DNA of 47,998 bases, from positions 1 through 47,998 of the forward strand of contig NZ_BFCH01000006.1 of NCBI RefSeq assembly GCF_003112775.1, given 5' to 3'. Position numbers and translations under genes: made by a program. This DNA is from Mycobacterium montefiorense (GTDB lineage Bacteria > Actinomycetota > Actinomycetes > Mycobacteriales > Mycobacteriaceae). Under the pieces are notes generated by a model. The model had not been told where the DNA came from. It saw only the letters and a program-made list of their open reading frames with translations, and made no database searches. This document shows positions 1-8,679 of the stretch, in pieces (positions within the stretch are counted from its first letter, which is position 1; each line of letters begins with the position of its first letter).

Positions 1-1
1 G

Positions 2-154
2 CTCCAACCCCAAGGCTGGACCACCCGAAAACACCCCAACGGCGACACCGAATGGATCCCACCCCCACACCTCGACCACGGCCAACCCCGCACCAACACC
101 TACCACCACCCCACCAAACTCCTCCTCAACCCCGACAACGACAAGCCGGCATAA
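2..154 (+). CDS. C-terminal fragment of a 13E12/DUF222 HNH-type protein (cut by window edge)
   Basis: The frame starting at base 2 is open to a TAA at 152-154. It reads a Gly-Trp-Thr-Thr-Arg start, then [10 protein letters not shown], then Tyr-His-His-Pro. This matches the C-terminal end of the mycobacterial 13E12-repeat family (DUF222 plus an HNH nuclease domain), where a Trp-Thr-x-Pro-x-His-Leu-Asp and Tyr-His-His-Pro ending is typical. Only about 50 residues are inside the window, so neither the DUF222 part nor the HNH histidines can be seen, and I cannot say whether the gene is intact. 13E12 genes are multicopy in mycobacteria and are often found at breaks in synteny, which fits its place beside the Rv1276c orthologue. 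Confidence 0.6.
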   Translation, partial: LQPQGWTTRKHPNGDTEWIPPPHLDHGQPRTNTYHHPTKLLLNPDNDKPA

Positions 155-188
155 CAGCCGCGGTTACCCACTGGTTAGCGTTAGTCCC

Positions 189-692
189 GTGAATCGTGAG
201 CGCACCCTGCTGCTGATGCGGCACGCGAAATCCGGCTACCCGCCCGGCGTAACGGACCACGACCGGCCCTTGGCGCCCCGCGGCATTCGAGAGGCGGGCC
301 TGGGTGGTGACTGGCTGCGCGCCAACCAACCCGGCATCGACGCCGTGCTGTGCTCCACGGCCACCCGCGCCCGTCAAACCCTCGCCAACACTGGCGTCGA
401 CGCGCCCGTGCAGTATCGCGAGCGCCTCTACGACACCACCCCGGGCACGATGATCGACGAGATCAACGGGATCGCCAACACCGTCGACACCTTGCTCGTC
501 GTCGGGCACGAACCGACGATGTCTTCCCTGGCGATCGGTCTGGCAGGCAACGATGGCACCGATACGACTGCGGTACAACGTATTTCAGAGAAATTTCCGA
601 CGTCGGCGATCGCGATCCTCAGGGTCGCCGGCGACTGGACGGATCTGCAGCTTCGACGAGCAGCGTTGACCGGCTTTCACGTTCCGCGCTGA
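189..692 (+). CDS. SixA-like histidine phosphatase (Rv1276c orthologue)
   Basis: This 167-residue protein belongs to the histidine phosphatase (phosphoglycerate mutase-like) superfamily, SixA subgroup. The N-terminal motif Leu-Met-Arg-His-Ala-Lys-Ser (residues 9-15) carries the phospho-accepting histidine. The second catalytic histidine is in Val-Val-Gly-His-Glu-Pro-Thr near residue 105, and a Thr-Arg-Ala-Arg-Gln-Thr segment near 60 supplies the second arginine region. SixA enzymes remove phosphate from phosphohistidine or small phosphoesters; the substrate here is unknown. The start is GTG at 189, the first codon of the reading frame consistent with family length. The next gene, lprC, is convergent and ends 8 bases beyond the stop. 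Confidence 0.85.
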   Translation: MNRERTLLLMRHAKSGYPPGVTDHDRPLAPRGIREAGLGGDWLRANQPGIDAVLCSTATRARQTLANTGVDAPVQYRERLYDTTPGTMIDEINGIANTVDTLLVVGHEPTMSSLAIGLAGNDGTDTTAVQRISEKFPTSAIAILRVAGDWTDLQLRRAALTGFHVPR

Positions 693-700
693 ACCCCCCG

Positions 701-1249
701 CTAGGAGTTGGTCGAGAGCGTCAGCTCCATCAGCTTGAGGGCCTGGCCGCAGGCGTCGATACCGGGTGCTTGCGGGTTGACCCACCAGCCGACCACTCCG
801 GCCGCATCGCTGGCCACACCGCACGCCCCGTTCGGGTCGTCCGGGCGCATCACAATCGAGTTCACGCCCGCGATCGTCCGCGTTTCCACCTTGTATTTCA
901 GGAAGTCGGCGACCTTACGCTCTTCGCCCAGACTGCCCTGCTCGAACCAGAATCGGGTGATATCGATCAGGCCGGCCGGGTTGGCCGCCTGCCACCGGCA
1001 GATCGCGCCGACGAACGTGCTCTGAATATCGAGCGGGTCGGCGCCCACGGTCTTAGCCAGGATGTCGCTGGTCAAAACCTCACACTCCTTGAGCAGGTTC
1101 GGGTACTGCTGCTGGGAGGTGTTGTTGCGCGGCACACCGCCGGAGCCTGCCTTGACAGCATCACCCCCGATAGATCTCGAGCAGCCGGTCAGGATCACCA
1201 GCGCGGTCAGCGAGATGACCACCGCCGTCCGGACACGTCTTGTCATCAT
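701..1249 (-). CDS. lprC: Lipoprotein LprC (DUF3558 family)
   Basis: This 182-residue exported lipoprotein has an N-terminal basic stretch, a hydrophobic helix and the lipobox Leu-Thr-Gly-Cys. It would be cleaved by LspA and anchored through the acylated cysteine on the outer face of the plasma membrane. The rest matches DUF3558, with a conserved Cys in Cys-Glu-Val-Leu, Cys-Arg-Trp-Gln and Gly-Ala-Cys-Gly-Val. The function of the family is unknown. The open frame extends upstream to 1336, but that extension has no signal-peptide character. The ATG at 1249 overlaps the lprB stop as ATGA, so it is chosen as the start; a second ATG follows directly at 1246. Translation is probably coupled to lprB. 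Confidence 0.85.
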   Translation of the reverse strand: MMTRRVRTAVVISLTALVILTGCSRSIGGDAVKAGSGGVPRNNTSQQQYPNLLKECEVLTSDILAKTVGADPLDIQSTFVGAICRWQAANPAGLIDITRFWFEQGSLGEERKVADFLKYKVETRTIAGVNSIVMRPDDPNGACGVASDAAGVVGWWVNPQAPGIDACGQALKLMELTLSTNS

Positions 1250-1797
1250 TTCGAGTTCGCAATCGATTGACGAGTCAATTCTCTGGCGATGTCGCACGGC
1301 TGCGGGAATGGCTTCTGGCTGAAACTGATCGACCACTCGATGAAGTCGTCCTGGAACTGAATGCCGACCTCACACAGCGAGTCACCCAGGTTCGGCTCGT
1401 TGCCGACCGCGATGAAGCCGCTGTGGCCGTTGATGTTGATGTCGTCGACGCTGGCGCGCGAAAGCTCCTCGGTCTTGCGTTCACGTCCGATTGGGCTACC
1501 GCGGTACCAGGAAAAGGAGAAGTGCGGGCCGAGGATGCCGCCGCCCGCCAGCCACTGGCATCCCACGGAGTTGCGGGCCGTGTTGATCAGGCCACTCACC
1601 TTGGTCAGCTCCGCGATCGTCTGGTCGCCGACGCCCCCGCATTGCGGAAACATCGGTCCGTGGTGGCCTTCTGCGTTCCCCGGCGCCGACGACGACGTCC
1701 CACCCGGTTTGTTGTCGCCGGAGCCTGAGCAGCCCGCAACCGTCGGGATCAAGAGGGTGATAGCCGCAAGGGCTAGCGCCGTGAGGTTACGACGCAC
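1246..1797 (-). CDS. lprB: Lipoprotein LprB (DUF3558 family)
   Basis: This lipoprotein of about 183 residues has the lipobox Val-Ala-Gly-Cys near residue 23 after a signal helix, followed by a Ser/Gly-rich linker and a DUF3558 domain. From Phe-Pro-Gln-Cys-Gly-Gly onward it closely resembles M. tuberculosis LprB as I remember it, including the ending Gln-Ser-Ile-Ala-Asn-Ser-Lys. The open frame begins at a GTG at 1836, but the GTG at 1797 gives Met-Arg-Arg directly before the signal helix, as in the orthologue. It is the upstream member of a two-gene unit with lprC and is divergent from the ABC exporter. The two lipoproteins are distant paralogues. Confidence 0.85.
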   Translation of the reverse strand: MRRNLTALALAAITLLIPTVAGCSGSGDNKPGGTSSSAPGNAEGHHGPMFPQCGGVGDQTIAELTKVSGLINTARNSVGCQWLAGGGILGPHFSFSWYRGSPIGRERKTEELSRASVDDININGHSGFIAVGNEPNLGDSLCEVGIQFQDDFIEWSISFSQKPFPQPCDIARELTRQSIANSK

Positions 1798-1982
1798 CGC
1801 TACCCTGCTTCCGCTCAGCTTGCACCTGGTCCACACGATGCACTGTAGCGGCAGCCCACCGGGTCAACCACCGACGCGCCACCTGATCAGGCATTTTCCT
1901 TGCATTGCGGGATGCGGCACGCGCGCACAGCCGCCCGGCGGTGCTCAGCGCCGCGCCGCGTGCCATATGCGACAGTTACCAA

Positions 1983-3749
1983 ATGCTTCTGGCACTGCTG
2001 CGCCAGTACATCCGGCCGTACCGGCGGCTGGTGGCGGTGCTGATGGTGCTTCAAACGATCAGCACGCTGGCGACGCTGTACCTGCCGACGGTCAACGCCG
2101 CGATCATCGACGACGGCGTTGCCAAGGGCGACACCGCGGCGATCATCCGTCTGGGCATGGTGATGCTGGCCGTCACCGGATTGCAGGTGTTGTGCTCGGT
2201 CGGAGCCACCTACTTCGGGTCGCGGACAGGAATGGGATTCGGCCGCGACCTGCGCCTGGCGATGTTCGAGCACGTCACCACCTTCTCCGAGCGCGAGACC
2301 GCCCGATTCGGCGCGCCGACGCTGCTCACCCGCAGCACCAACGATGTTCGCCAGATCCAATACCTGGTTCAAATGGCGGGCACGGTGCTGGTTACGGCCC
2401 CGATCATGTGCGTCGGCGGAATCTTCATGGCCATCCACCAGGAGGCCGCTCTGACATGGTTGCTGCTGGTCAGTGTCCCGATCCTGGCCGTGGCCAACTA
2501 CTGGATCATGTCGCATATGCTGCCGCTGTTTCGCAGCATGCAAGCCCTGATCGACGGCATCAACCGGGTGATGCGCGACCAGCTGTCCGGCGTACGGGTG
2601 GTCCGGGCGTTCACCCGCGAAGAATTTGAGCGCGACCGGTTTTCTCGCGCCAATGTCGCGCTGTCGAATGCCTCGCTGACGGCGGGCAACTGGCAGGCGC
2701 TGATGCTGCCGGTGACCACGCTGACCATCAACGTGTCCAGCGTCGCGCTGATCTGGTTCGGCGGGCTGCGCATCGACCGCGGCCAGATGCAGGTCGGCTC
2801 ACTGACCGCATTTCTGGCGTACTTCACGCAGATCCTGATGGCTGTGCTGGTGGCGACGATGACACTGGTAGTGCTGCCGCGAGCTTCCGTGTGCGCCGAG
2901 CGGATCACCGAGGTGCTGTCCACTCACGCTGCCGTCGACAACCCGCAACATCCCAAGCTTCCGAAAGCGGGAATCACCGGCGTGGTGCGCTTGGACCGCG
3001 CGACGTTCACCTATCCGGGCGCGGATCGCCCTGTGCTGCAAGATATCTCGTTGACGGCGCTGCCCGGCACCACCACCGCGGTGGTCGGCAGCACCGGCTC
3101 GGGTAAATCGACGCTGGTGTCGCTGATCTGCCGGCTCTACGACGTGACCGCCGGCGCCGCCTTCCTCGACGACCTCGACGTCCGCGATTACGACACCGAG
3201 CGGTTGTGGTCGGCGGTCGGCCTGGTCCCGCAACGCGGATACCTCTTCTCCGGCACGGTCGCGGACAACCTGCGGATAGGCGCGGCTCCCGGCCAGGTGG
3301 TGACCGAGGAGCAGATGTGGGAAGCGTTGCGAGTCGCCGCCGCCGACCAATTCGTCCGGGCACACGCCGACGGGCTGCAGATGCGCGTCGCCCAGGCCGG
3401 GATGAATTTCTCGGGCGGGCAACGACAACGGCTAGCGATCGCCCGCGCAGTCATCCGCCGGCCGGCGATCTACTTGTTCGACGACGCATTCTCCGCGCTC
3501 GACGTGCACACCGACGCCCACGTCCGGGCCGCGCTGCACGAAATCTCCGGCGGTGCGACCATCATTGTTGTCACACAACGTATCTCGACGGCTTATCGGG
3601 CCGACCAGATCATCGTCGTGGACAACGGGAAACTGGTGGGCACCGGCACGCATGAATCGCTGCTGGCCGATTGCACCACCTACGCCGAATTCGCCGACTC
3701 GCAATCGGTCGGCGCGTTGCGATCAGGTCAGGCCGGGGGCATGCCGTGA
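1983..3749 (+). CDS. ABC exporter subunit with degenerate ATP site (Rv1273c orthologue)
   Basis: This 588-residue half-exporter has six membrane helices in about residues 1-310 and a nucleotide-binding domain in 340-580. Walker A is Gly-Ser-Thr-Gly-Ser-Gly-Lys-Ser-Thr (369-377) and the signature Ser-Gly-Gly-Gln is at 477-480. Walker B ends Phe-Asp-Asp (499-501), with Asp501 where the catalytic Glu should be. The switch histidine is replaced by Gln532 in Val-Thr-Gln-Arg. This pattern marks the degenerate-site subunit of a heterodimeric exporter; the partner is the next gene, which overlaps as GTGA. The start is ATG at 1983, matching the orthologue's Met-Leu-Leu-Ala-Leu-Leu-Arg-Gln; an upstream in-frame extension to 1905 is not expected. 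The substrate is unknown; lipids or drugs are common for the family. Confidence 0.92.
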   Translation: MLLALLRQYIRPYRRLVAVLMVLQTISTLATLYLPTVNAAIIDDGVAKGDTAAIIRLGMVMLAVTGLQVLCSVGATYFGSRTGMGFGRDLRLAMFEHVTTFSERETARFGAPTLLTRSTNDVRQIQYLVQMAGTVLVTAPIMCVGGIFMAIHQEAALTWLLLVSVPILAVANYWIMSHMLPLFRSMQALIDGINRVMRDQLSGVRVVRAFTREEFERDRFSRANVALSNASLTAGNWQALMLPVTTLTINVSSVALIWFGGLRIDRGQMQVGSLTAFLAYFTQILMAVLVATMTLVVLPRASVCAERITEVLSTHAAVDNPQHPKLPKAGITGVVRLDRATFTYPGADRPVLQDISLTALPGTTTAVVGSTGSGKSTLVSLICRLYDVTAGAAFLDDLDVRDYDTERLWSAVGLVPQRGYLFSGTVADNLRIGAAPGQVVTEEQMWEALRVAAADQFVRAHADGLQMRVAQAGMNFSGGQRQRLAIARAVIRRPAIYLFDDAFSALDVHTDAHVRAALHEISGGATIIVVTQRISTAYRADQIIVVDNGKLVGTGTHESLLADCTTYAEFADSQSVGALRSGQAGGMP

Positions 3750-5647
3750 CCACGACGACGAACCGGCCCGGCCGCGGCGCCGTCCCCAACACCCGATCCC
3801 GCGACTTCTGGGGCACAGCGGCGCGGCTGGTGAAACGGCTTGCGCCACAACGAACACTGAGCATCGCGGTGATCACCCTGGGCCTCACCGGCACCGTGAT
3901 CGGCGTGGTCGTACCGCGAATTCTCGGCCACGCCACCGATCTGCTCTTCAACGGTGTGATCGGGCGGGAACTACCGGCGGGAATCACCAAGGCACAGGCC
4001 ATTGCCCAAGCCCGGGCACGCGGCGACCGGGCTTTCGCCGACCTGCTGTCCGGAATGAATGTGATACCGGGCCACGGCGTGGACTTCGGCGCGGTAGCCG
4101 CAACACTGGCCATTGCTCTGGCCTTTTATATCGTTGCCTCACTGCTGATTTGGGCACAGTCCCGGCTGCTCAACCTCACCCTGCAGCGCACCATGGTCGC
4201 GCTGCGGTCCGACGTCGAAGATAAAGTCCACCGACTGCCGTTGTGCTACTTCGACGGACGGCTGCGCGGCGAACTATTGAGCCGGGTGACCAACGACATC
4301 GACAACGTCCAATCCTCGCTGTCGATGACGATCAGCCAGGTGCTGACGTCGATCCTGACCGTTGTCACGGTGCTGGCGATGATGCTGTCGATCTCGCCGA
4401 TGCTGACGCTGATCACGGTGCTGACCGTGCCGCTCTCGCTGCTGGCGACCCGAGCAATCACGCGCCGCTCGCAACGGCTTTTCAAGGCTCAGTGGACCAG
4501 CATCGGACGGCTCAACGCCCACATCGAAGAGACCTACAGCGGGTTCACCGTAGTCAAGACCTTCGGCCACCGCGACGCTGCACGTGAACAATTCCGCGAC
4601 CTCAATGACGACGTCTACCAGGCCAGCTTCGGCTCCCAGTTCTTCTCCGGCTTGGTGGCACCGGCCACGACGTTCATCGGCAACCTCGGCTACGTCGCGG
4701 TCGCGGTGCTCGGCGGCCTACAGGTGGCCACCGGACACATCACCCTCGGCGACATCCAGGCGTTCATCCAATACGTCCGGCAGTTCAACAACCCGCTGAG
4801 CCAGGTGGCCGCGATGTACAACACGCTGCAGTCCGGGGTGGCCAGTGCCGAGCGGGTGTTCGAGCTGCTCGACGAGCCCGAGGAAGCGCCGGTCTCCGCG
4901 CAACTGCCCCCCAACGGCCAGGCCCCGCCGCACGGACGTGTCGAGTTCGACCGCGTGAGCTTTGCCTACCACCCGGGCACCCCGGTGATCGAGGACCTGT
5001 CCATGACGGTCGAGCCGGGCAGCACCGTGGCGATCGTCGGCCCGACCGGAGCGGGCAAAACCACGCTGGTCAACCTGCTGATGCGGTTCTACGACGTCGA
5101 CGCCGGCCGCATTCTGGTCGACGGCGTCGACATCACTACGATCAGCAGACAAGCACTGCGCTCGCGAATAGGCATGGTGCTGCAAGATACCTGGCTATTT
5201 GACGGGACCATCGCGGAGAACATCGCCTACGGGCGCCCCGAAGCCAGCGAAAACGAGCTGGTAGAAGCCGCCAAGGCGGCCTACGTCGACCGGTTTGTGC
5301 ACACCCTGCCGGCCGGTTACCAGACCCGGGTCACCGGCGACGGCGCCAACATCAGCGCCGGTGAGAAGCAGCTGATCACGATCGCGCGCGCGTTTCTGGC
5401 CCGTCCGCAGCTGTTGATCCTGGATGAGGCGACCAGCTCAGTCGACACCCGCACCGAGGCCCTTATACAGCGCGCGATGCACGAGCTGCGCCGAGATCGC
5501 ACGAGTTTCGTTATCGCGCACCGACTTTCGACGATTCGTGACGCAGACCGCATCGTGGTGGTCGAGTCCGGCCGCATCATCGAACAGGGCAACCATGCCG
5601 AGCTGATGGCCCGCCGGGGCGCCTATTACGCGATGACCCGAGCCTGA
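3746..5647 (+). CDS. ABC exporter subunit with catalytic ATP site (Rv1272c orthologue)
   Basis: This 633-residue half-exporter partners the preceding gene. It has an N-terminal cytoplasmic tail, six membrane helices and a C-terminal ATPase domain. Walker A is Gly-Pro-Thr-Gly-Ala-Gly-Lys-Thr-Thr (432-440), Walker B is Leu-Leu-Ile-Leu-Asp-Glu (556-561) with an intact catalytic Glu561, and the switch His592 sits in Ile-Ala-His-Arg. Its signature motif is unusual: Ile-Ser-Ala-Gly-Glu-Lys-Gln (536-542) instead of Leu-Ser-Gly-Gly-Gln. That altered signature would face the degenerate Walker motifs of the partner. GTG at 3746 overlaps the upstream stop by four bases, which indicates coupled translation and equal dosage. 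The frame is open further upstream, but only inside the previous gene. Confidence 0.92.
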   Translation: MTTTTNRPGRGAVPNTRSRDFWGTAARLVKRLAPQRTLSIAVITLGLTGTVIGVVVPRILGHATDLLFNGVIGRELPAGITKAQAIAQARARGDRAFADLLSGMNVIPGHGVDFGAVAATLAIALAFYIVASLLIWAQSRLLNLTLQRTMVALRSDVEDKVHRLPLCYFDGRLRGELLSRVTNDIDNVQSSLSMTISQVLTSILTVVTVLAMMLSISPMLTLITVLTVPLSLLATRAITRRSQRLFKAQWTSIGRLNAHIEETYSGFTVVKTFGHRDAAREQFRDLNDDVYQASFGSQFFSGLVAPATTFIGNLGYVAVAVLGGLQVATGHITLGDIQAFIQYVRQFNNPLSQVAAMYNTLQSGVASAERVFELLDEPEEAPVSAQLPPNGQAPPHGRVEFDRVSFAYHPGTPVIEDLSMTVEPGSTVAIVGPTGAGKTTLVNLLMRFYDVDAGRILVDGVDITTISRQALRSRIGMVLQDTWLFDGTIAENIAYGRPEASENELVEAAKAAYVDRFVHTLPAGYQTRVTGDGANISAGEKQLITIARAFLARPQLLILDEATSSVDTRTEALIQRAMHELRRDRTSFVIAHRLSTIRDADRIVVVESGRIIEQGNHAELMARRGAYYAMTRA

Positions 5648-5767
5648 CTTCAGCCACCTGAGACGTTACTGAAACGACGCCAAGAAGTTATTGAGGATCC
5701 ATTTAGGAGCGGGGCCGACGCTAGTTCCATCAGCACCCCAACCGCACACCTGAAAAGGATCACCGCA

Positions 5768-6103
5768 ATGTTCTCTCACCGCATCCGCACCATTGCCGCC
5801 ACCGTGATCGGCGCTGCCGCCATCGGACTCGTCGCAGTTGGAACCGCCGGCACCGCCGGGGCCAGCACCGCCGACGACGCGTTCATTACGCAGATGGACA
5901 AGCTCGGTATCTCCTTCAGCTCCCCCGCCGAGGCAGTCCGGGAAGGCCACCTGGTGTGCCAGGAGCTCGCCTCCGGCAAGTCCGGGACCGACGTCGCCAC
6001 CGAGGTCCTCAAGCAGACGAACCTGACCACCCACCAGGCGGCTTACTTCGTCGTCGATGCGACCCACGCGTACTGCCCGTCGCTCGCCCCTCAACTCACC
6101 TAG
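5768..6103 (+). CDS. Secreted DUF732 protein (Rv1271c orthologue)
   Basis: This is a small exported protein of 111 residues. A signal peptide (residues 1-31) ends Ala-Gly-Ala-Ser, and the mature domain of about 80 residues matches DUF732, a family abundant in mycobacteria. Two cysteines (in Leu-Val-Cys-Gln-Glu-Leu and Ala-Tyr-Cys-Pro-Ser) probably form the single disulfide typical of the family. The function is unknown; mature DUF732 proteins are found in culture filtrate or the cell wall. AAAAGGA at about 5753-5759 is a good ribosome binding site for the ATG at 5768. The gene follows the exporter by 120 bases and is followed by a strong hairpin terminator at 6122-6156. Confidence 0.88.
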   Translation: MFSHRIRTIAATVIGAAAIGLVAVGTAGTAGASTADDAFITQMDKLGISFSSPAEAVREGHLVCQELASGKSGTDVATEVLKQTNLTTHQAAYFVVDATHAYCPSLAPQLT

Positions 6104-6121
6104 TCGCACCCACCACCGAAG

Positions 6122-6156
6122 AATGGGGGGATCTCGGTAACCGGGATCCCCCCATT
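6122..6156 (+). terminator. Strong hairpin terminator after the DUF732 gene
   Basis: A perfect 12-base-pair stem is formed by 6122-6133 (AATGGGGGGATC) and 6145-6156 (GATCCCCCCATT), with an 11-base loop that itself contains a short palindrome. It starts 19 bases after the stop codon. The downstream tract is only moderately T-rich (ATTTACCTGTTTTC), as is common for mycobacterial terminators. It should separate the exporter/DUF732 unit from lprA. Confidence 0.75.
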
Positions 6157-6386
6157 TACCTGTTTTCAGCTCCGGATTGGACGTCTCGTTGGCGCCGGCG
6201 GCGCATCGCACTCGACGGCATGGCCGTGACTGCACAGCAAGCTGATGATTGGAACACCCTGACAATCAAGGTGATTCAACCTCGCGCGACTATGCAAACG
6301 GTCGAGCGCAGGGCCGCAATTCACGCGAGATCTCGTTGCGACCTTCCGAAGCCGGCGTCGGGCTCACTAAGCTTCGGGTTCGGCTG

Positions 6387-6415
6387 TTGATTTGCTGCGC
6401 GGCGATTGCTATGCA
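6387..6415 (+). promoter_or_regulatory. Predicted sigma-A-type promoter of lprA
   Basis: TTGATT at 6387-6392 is separated by 17 bases from TATGCA at 6410-6415. Transcription would begin near 6422, leaving a leader of about 30 bases that contains the AGGAG used by lprA. The rest of the 348-base gap between the DUF732 stop and lprA holds only the terminator above; I see no gene in it. Confidence 0.5.
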
Positions 6416-6451
6416 GTAAGCAGCTGTGGCCAACACATCAAGGAGATGTCG

Positions 6452-7186
6452 ATGAAGCTCTCGCCTCGCGCCGTTACCGCCGCCGCTGCCGCCGCGTTGG
6501 CCCTGGTACTCGCCATCGGTGGTTGTTCGAACAACTCGAGCACCGGCAAATCGCCCGGACCCACCGCAACCACTTCCAGCAGCGAAGCAGCCACCCTGCT
6601 CAAGCAAGCTACCGACGCGATGAGCAAGGTCACCGGGATGCATGTGAGCGTGGCTGTGCAGGGCGACGTGCCCAACTTGCGGTTGACCAAGCTGGACGGC
6701 GACATCTCCAACGCCCCGCAGACGGTTGCCACCGGCACCGCAACGCTGCTGGTCGGCAAATCCTCCCAAGACGCGAAGTTCGTCTACGTCGACGGCCATC
6801 TCTATTCCGATCTCGGACAACCCGGCACCTACACCGACTTCGGTAACGGTGCCTCGATCTACAACGTGTCGGTGCTGCTCGACCCCAACAAGGGGCTGGC
6901 CAATCTGCTGTCGAAGCTGCAGGGCGGGTCGCTCGCCGGCACCGATCAGGTCAACGGCGTCGCGACCACGAAGATCACCGGAAACTCGTCCGCCGACGAC
7001 GTGGCCACGCTGGCCGGCTCCAAGCTGACCGCCCAGAGCGTGACGACGGTGCCCACCACAGTCTGGATCGCCTCGGACGGGTCCTCGCACCTCGTCCAGG
7101 TTCAGATCCATCCCACGAATGACACCTCGGTGACGCTGACCATGTCCGACTGGGGCAAGACAGTCACCGCCACCAAGCCCGCCTAG
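6452..7186 (+). CDS. lprA: Lipoprotein LprA (LppX/LprA/LprF/LprG family)
   Basis: This 244-residue lipoprotein has a signal helix, the lipobox Ile-Gly-Gly-Cys near residue 25, a Ser/Thr-rich linker and the LppX_LprAFG domain. The fold has a hydrophobic cavity that carries acylated lipids or glycolipids. The Leu-Leu-Lys-Gln-Ala-Thr-Asp-Ala-Met block and the long Tyr-Val-Asp-Gly-His-Leu-Tyr-Ser-Asp-Leu-Gly-Gln segment match M. tuberculosis LprA, a TLR2 agonist. AGGAG at 6441-6445 sits six bases before the ATG at 6452 and directly abuts an alternative in-frame ATG at 6446, so 6452 is chosen. The open frame reaches back to 6392, but that stretch overlaps the predicted promoter. Confidence 0.92.
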   Translation: MKLSPRAVTAAAAAALALVLAIGGCSNNSSTGKSPGPTATTSSSEAATLLKQATDAMSKVTGMHVSVAVQGDVPNLRLTKLDGDISNAPQTVATGTATLLVGKSSQDAKFVYVDGHLYSDLGQPGTYTDFGNGASIYNVSVLLDPNKGLANLLSKLQGGSLAGTDQVNGVATTKITGNSSADDVATLAGSKLTAQSVTTVPTTVWIASDGSSHLVQVQIHPTNDTSVTLTMSDWGKTVTATKPA

Positions 7187-7266
7187 GGATCGACGTGGGT
7201 GTCGGCGCCGTGCATCGCAAACCCGTGGAAACCGCCGGACCGCCGGCATTCGGAAAGGAATCACCA

Positions 7267-7635
7267 ATGAGGATGATTACTCGTCGCCGGCGGTTCACCG
7301 TGGCCGTCGCCGGAATGGCCGGCGCCGCCGCGATCAGCCTCGCGCTGGCTCCCGCGGCCGGCGCCGCCGATCAATACGGCGCAATTGCCTACTCCAGCAA
7401 CGGTTCCTGGGGCCGTGCCTGGGACTACCCGACCCGGCCGGCCGCGGAGGCCACCTCGGTTAAAAACTGCGCCTACCCGGACTGCAAGGTGCTGACCAGC
7501 TTCACCGATTGCGGAGCGGTCGCGACCAACGGCCAGCGCTTCCAGGGAGGTGTCGGGCTCACGCTGGCCACCGCGATGAAAGACGCGCTGACCAAACTCG
7601 GTGGCGGCTCGATCGACACCTGGGCCTGCAACTAG
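7267..7635 (+). CDS. Secreted DUF4189 protein (Rv1269c orthologue)
   Basis: This is an exported protein of 122 residues. After Met-Arg-Met and an Arg-rich run comes a hydrophobic signal helix ending Ala-Gly-Ala-Ala. The mature part is a DUF4189 domain with Tyr-Gly-Ala-Ile-Ala-Tyr-Ser, the motif Ser-Trp-Gly-Arg-Ala-Trp-Asp-Tyr-Pro, and four cysteines likely paired as two disulfides; it ends Thr-Trp-Ala-Cys-Asn. The biochemical role is unknown. GGAAAGGA at about 7252-7259 supports the ATG at 7267. The frame is open back to 7195, but the residues there do not look like a signal peptide. The gene lies 80 bases after lprA and may share its transcript. Confidence 0.88.
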   Translation: MRMITRRRRFTVAVAGMAGAAAISLALAPAAGAADQYGAIAYSSNGSWGRAWDYPTRPAAEATSVKNCAYPDCKVLTSFTDCGAVATNGQRFQGGVGLTLATAMKDALTKLGGGSIDTWACN

Positions 7636-7778
7636 CCCCTGCCAGTAGGACCGGACAAACCCGGCCTGCCAAGGCGGCACGAGGTCACTCCAAGAATTCC
7701 TGGAGATAACAAATAGGCCACGATCGCAACCTTTTCTCAACCAACCCCGCAGCACTGCGGAACGAGAAAAGGACAACG

Positions 7779-8477
7779 ATGAAGACCACCAAAATTGCCG
7801 CGATCGCCAAGATCGCCACCCTCGCGGTCGTCACCGGTGCCATCGCGCTGGGATTGGCCGGACCGGCCGAGGCGGCGGCGGGCACCATGTACGGCGACCC
7901 CGCGGCCGCCGCGAAATACTGGCGCTACCAGAAATACGACGACTGCGTCCTGATGTCGAGCGCCGACGTGATCGGTCAGGTGACCGGTAAGGAGCCCTCG
8001 GAGCGAACCATCATCAAGCGGGCGCAGTCCACGCCGAGCGTCGTCCACCCCGGCTCGATCTACACCACGCCGGCCAACACCAAGAACCCAAACTCCGGGA
8101 TGGGCACCAGTTTTGCCGACGTCCCGACATTGTTGGGGCTGTACAAGATCGGCGCCATGATCACCAACAAGGAGCACGCAGTCAAAGACGGCATCCCGAC
8201 CGGCATCGAGGGCATCGAGCAGCAATTGAGTGCGGGCCACAAGGTCATCGTCAGCGTCAATGGCGAACTGATTTGGCACCAGCCCGTCGAGACGAAGGAC
8301 GACAACGGAAACCCGCGGGGCGACCACGCCGTGGTCGTGACCGGTGTCGACACCACCAATAACGTGGTGCACCTCAACGACAGCGGCACGCCCAATGGTC
8401 GCGACGAACAGATTCCGATGGCACTTTTCCTTCAAGCGTGGGGCGCCAGCAAGGAATTGATGGTCTTCACCACCTGA
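7779..8477 (+). CDS. Exported C39-like cysteine protease-fold protein (Rv1268c orthologue)
   Basis: This 232-residue protein has a signal peptide (about 1-33, ending Ala-Glu-Ala-Ala). The mature domain resembles the peptidase C39-like papain fold. The candidate catalytic set is Cys56 in Tyr-Asp-Asp-Cys-Val, His183 in Gly-Asp-His-Ala-Val-Val-Val-Thr-Gly, and Asn200/Asp201 in Leu-Asn-Asp-Ser-Gly; their order and spacing fit the family. Members act on peptides or glycan-linked peptides outside the cell or are catalytically altered; the substrate here is unknown. GAAAAGGA directly upstream gives a strong ribosome binding site for the ATG at 7779. The gene immediately precedes embR. It is usually annotated as hypothetical. 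Confidence 0.8.
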   Translation: MKTTKIAAIAKIATLAVVTGAIALGLAGPAEAAAGTMYGDPAAAAKYWRYQKYDDCVLMSSADVIGQVTGKEPSERTIIKRAQSTPSVVHPGSIYTTPANTKNPNSGMGTSFADVPTLLGLYKIGAMITNKEHAVKDGIPTGIEGIEQQLSAGHKVIVSVNGELIWHQPVETKDDNGNPRGDHAVVVTGVDTTNNVVHLNDSGTPNGRDEQIPMALFLQAWGASKELMVFTT

Positions 8478-8679
8478 GCCAACAACACCAGGCCGATCGG
8501 TGTTTTCGATGAACGCCAACGTATTTCAGCCGTCGGCGAGCACGCATCCGCACCGGACCGCGGCACGCCAATCTTCAGGGTTTTACCGAATTCGCCGGCT
8601 TCGTATCACAATGACAAGGAATGACACCGTATTGGCACGTGACGCCGCGCAGAGAACCCGGAAGGGCTGGTTAGCGACG

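Noticed and set aside
7689..7706. CTCCAAGAATTCCTGGAG palindrome before the Rv1268c-like gene
   Set aside because: A short imperfect inverted repeat with no known regulator match; such palindromes are expected by chance in this length.
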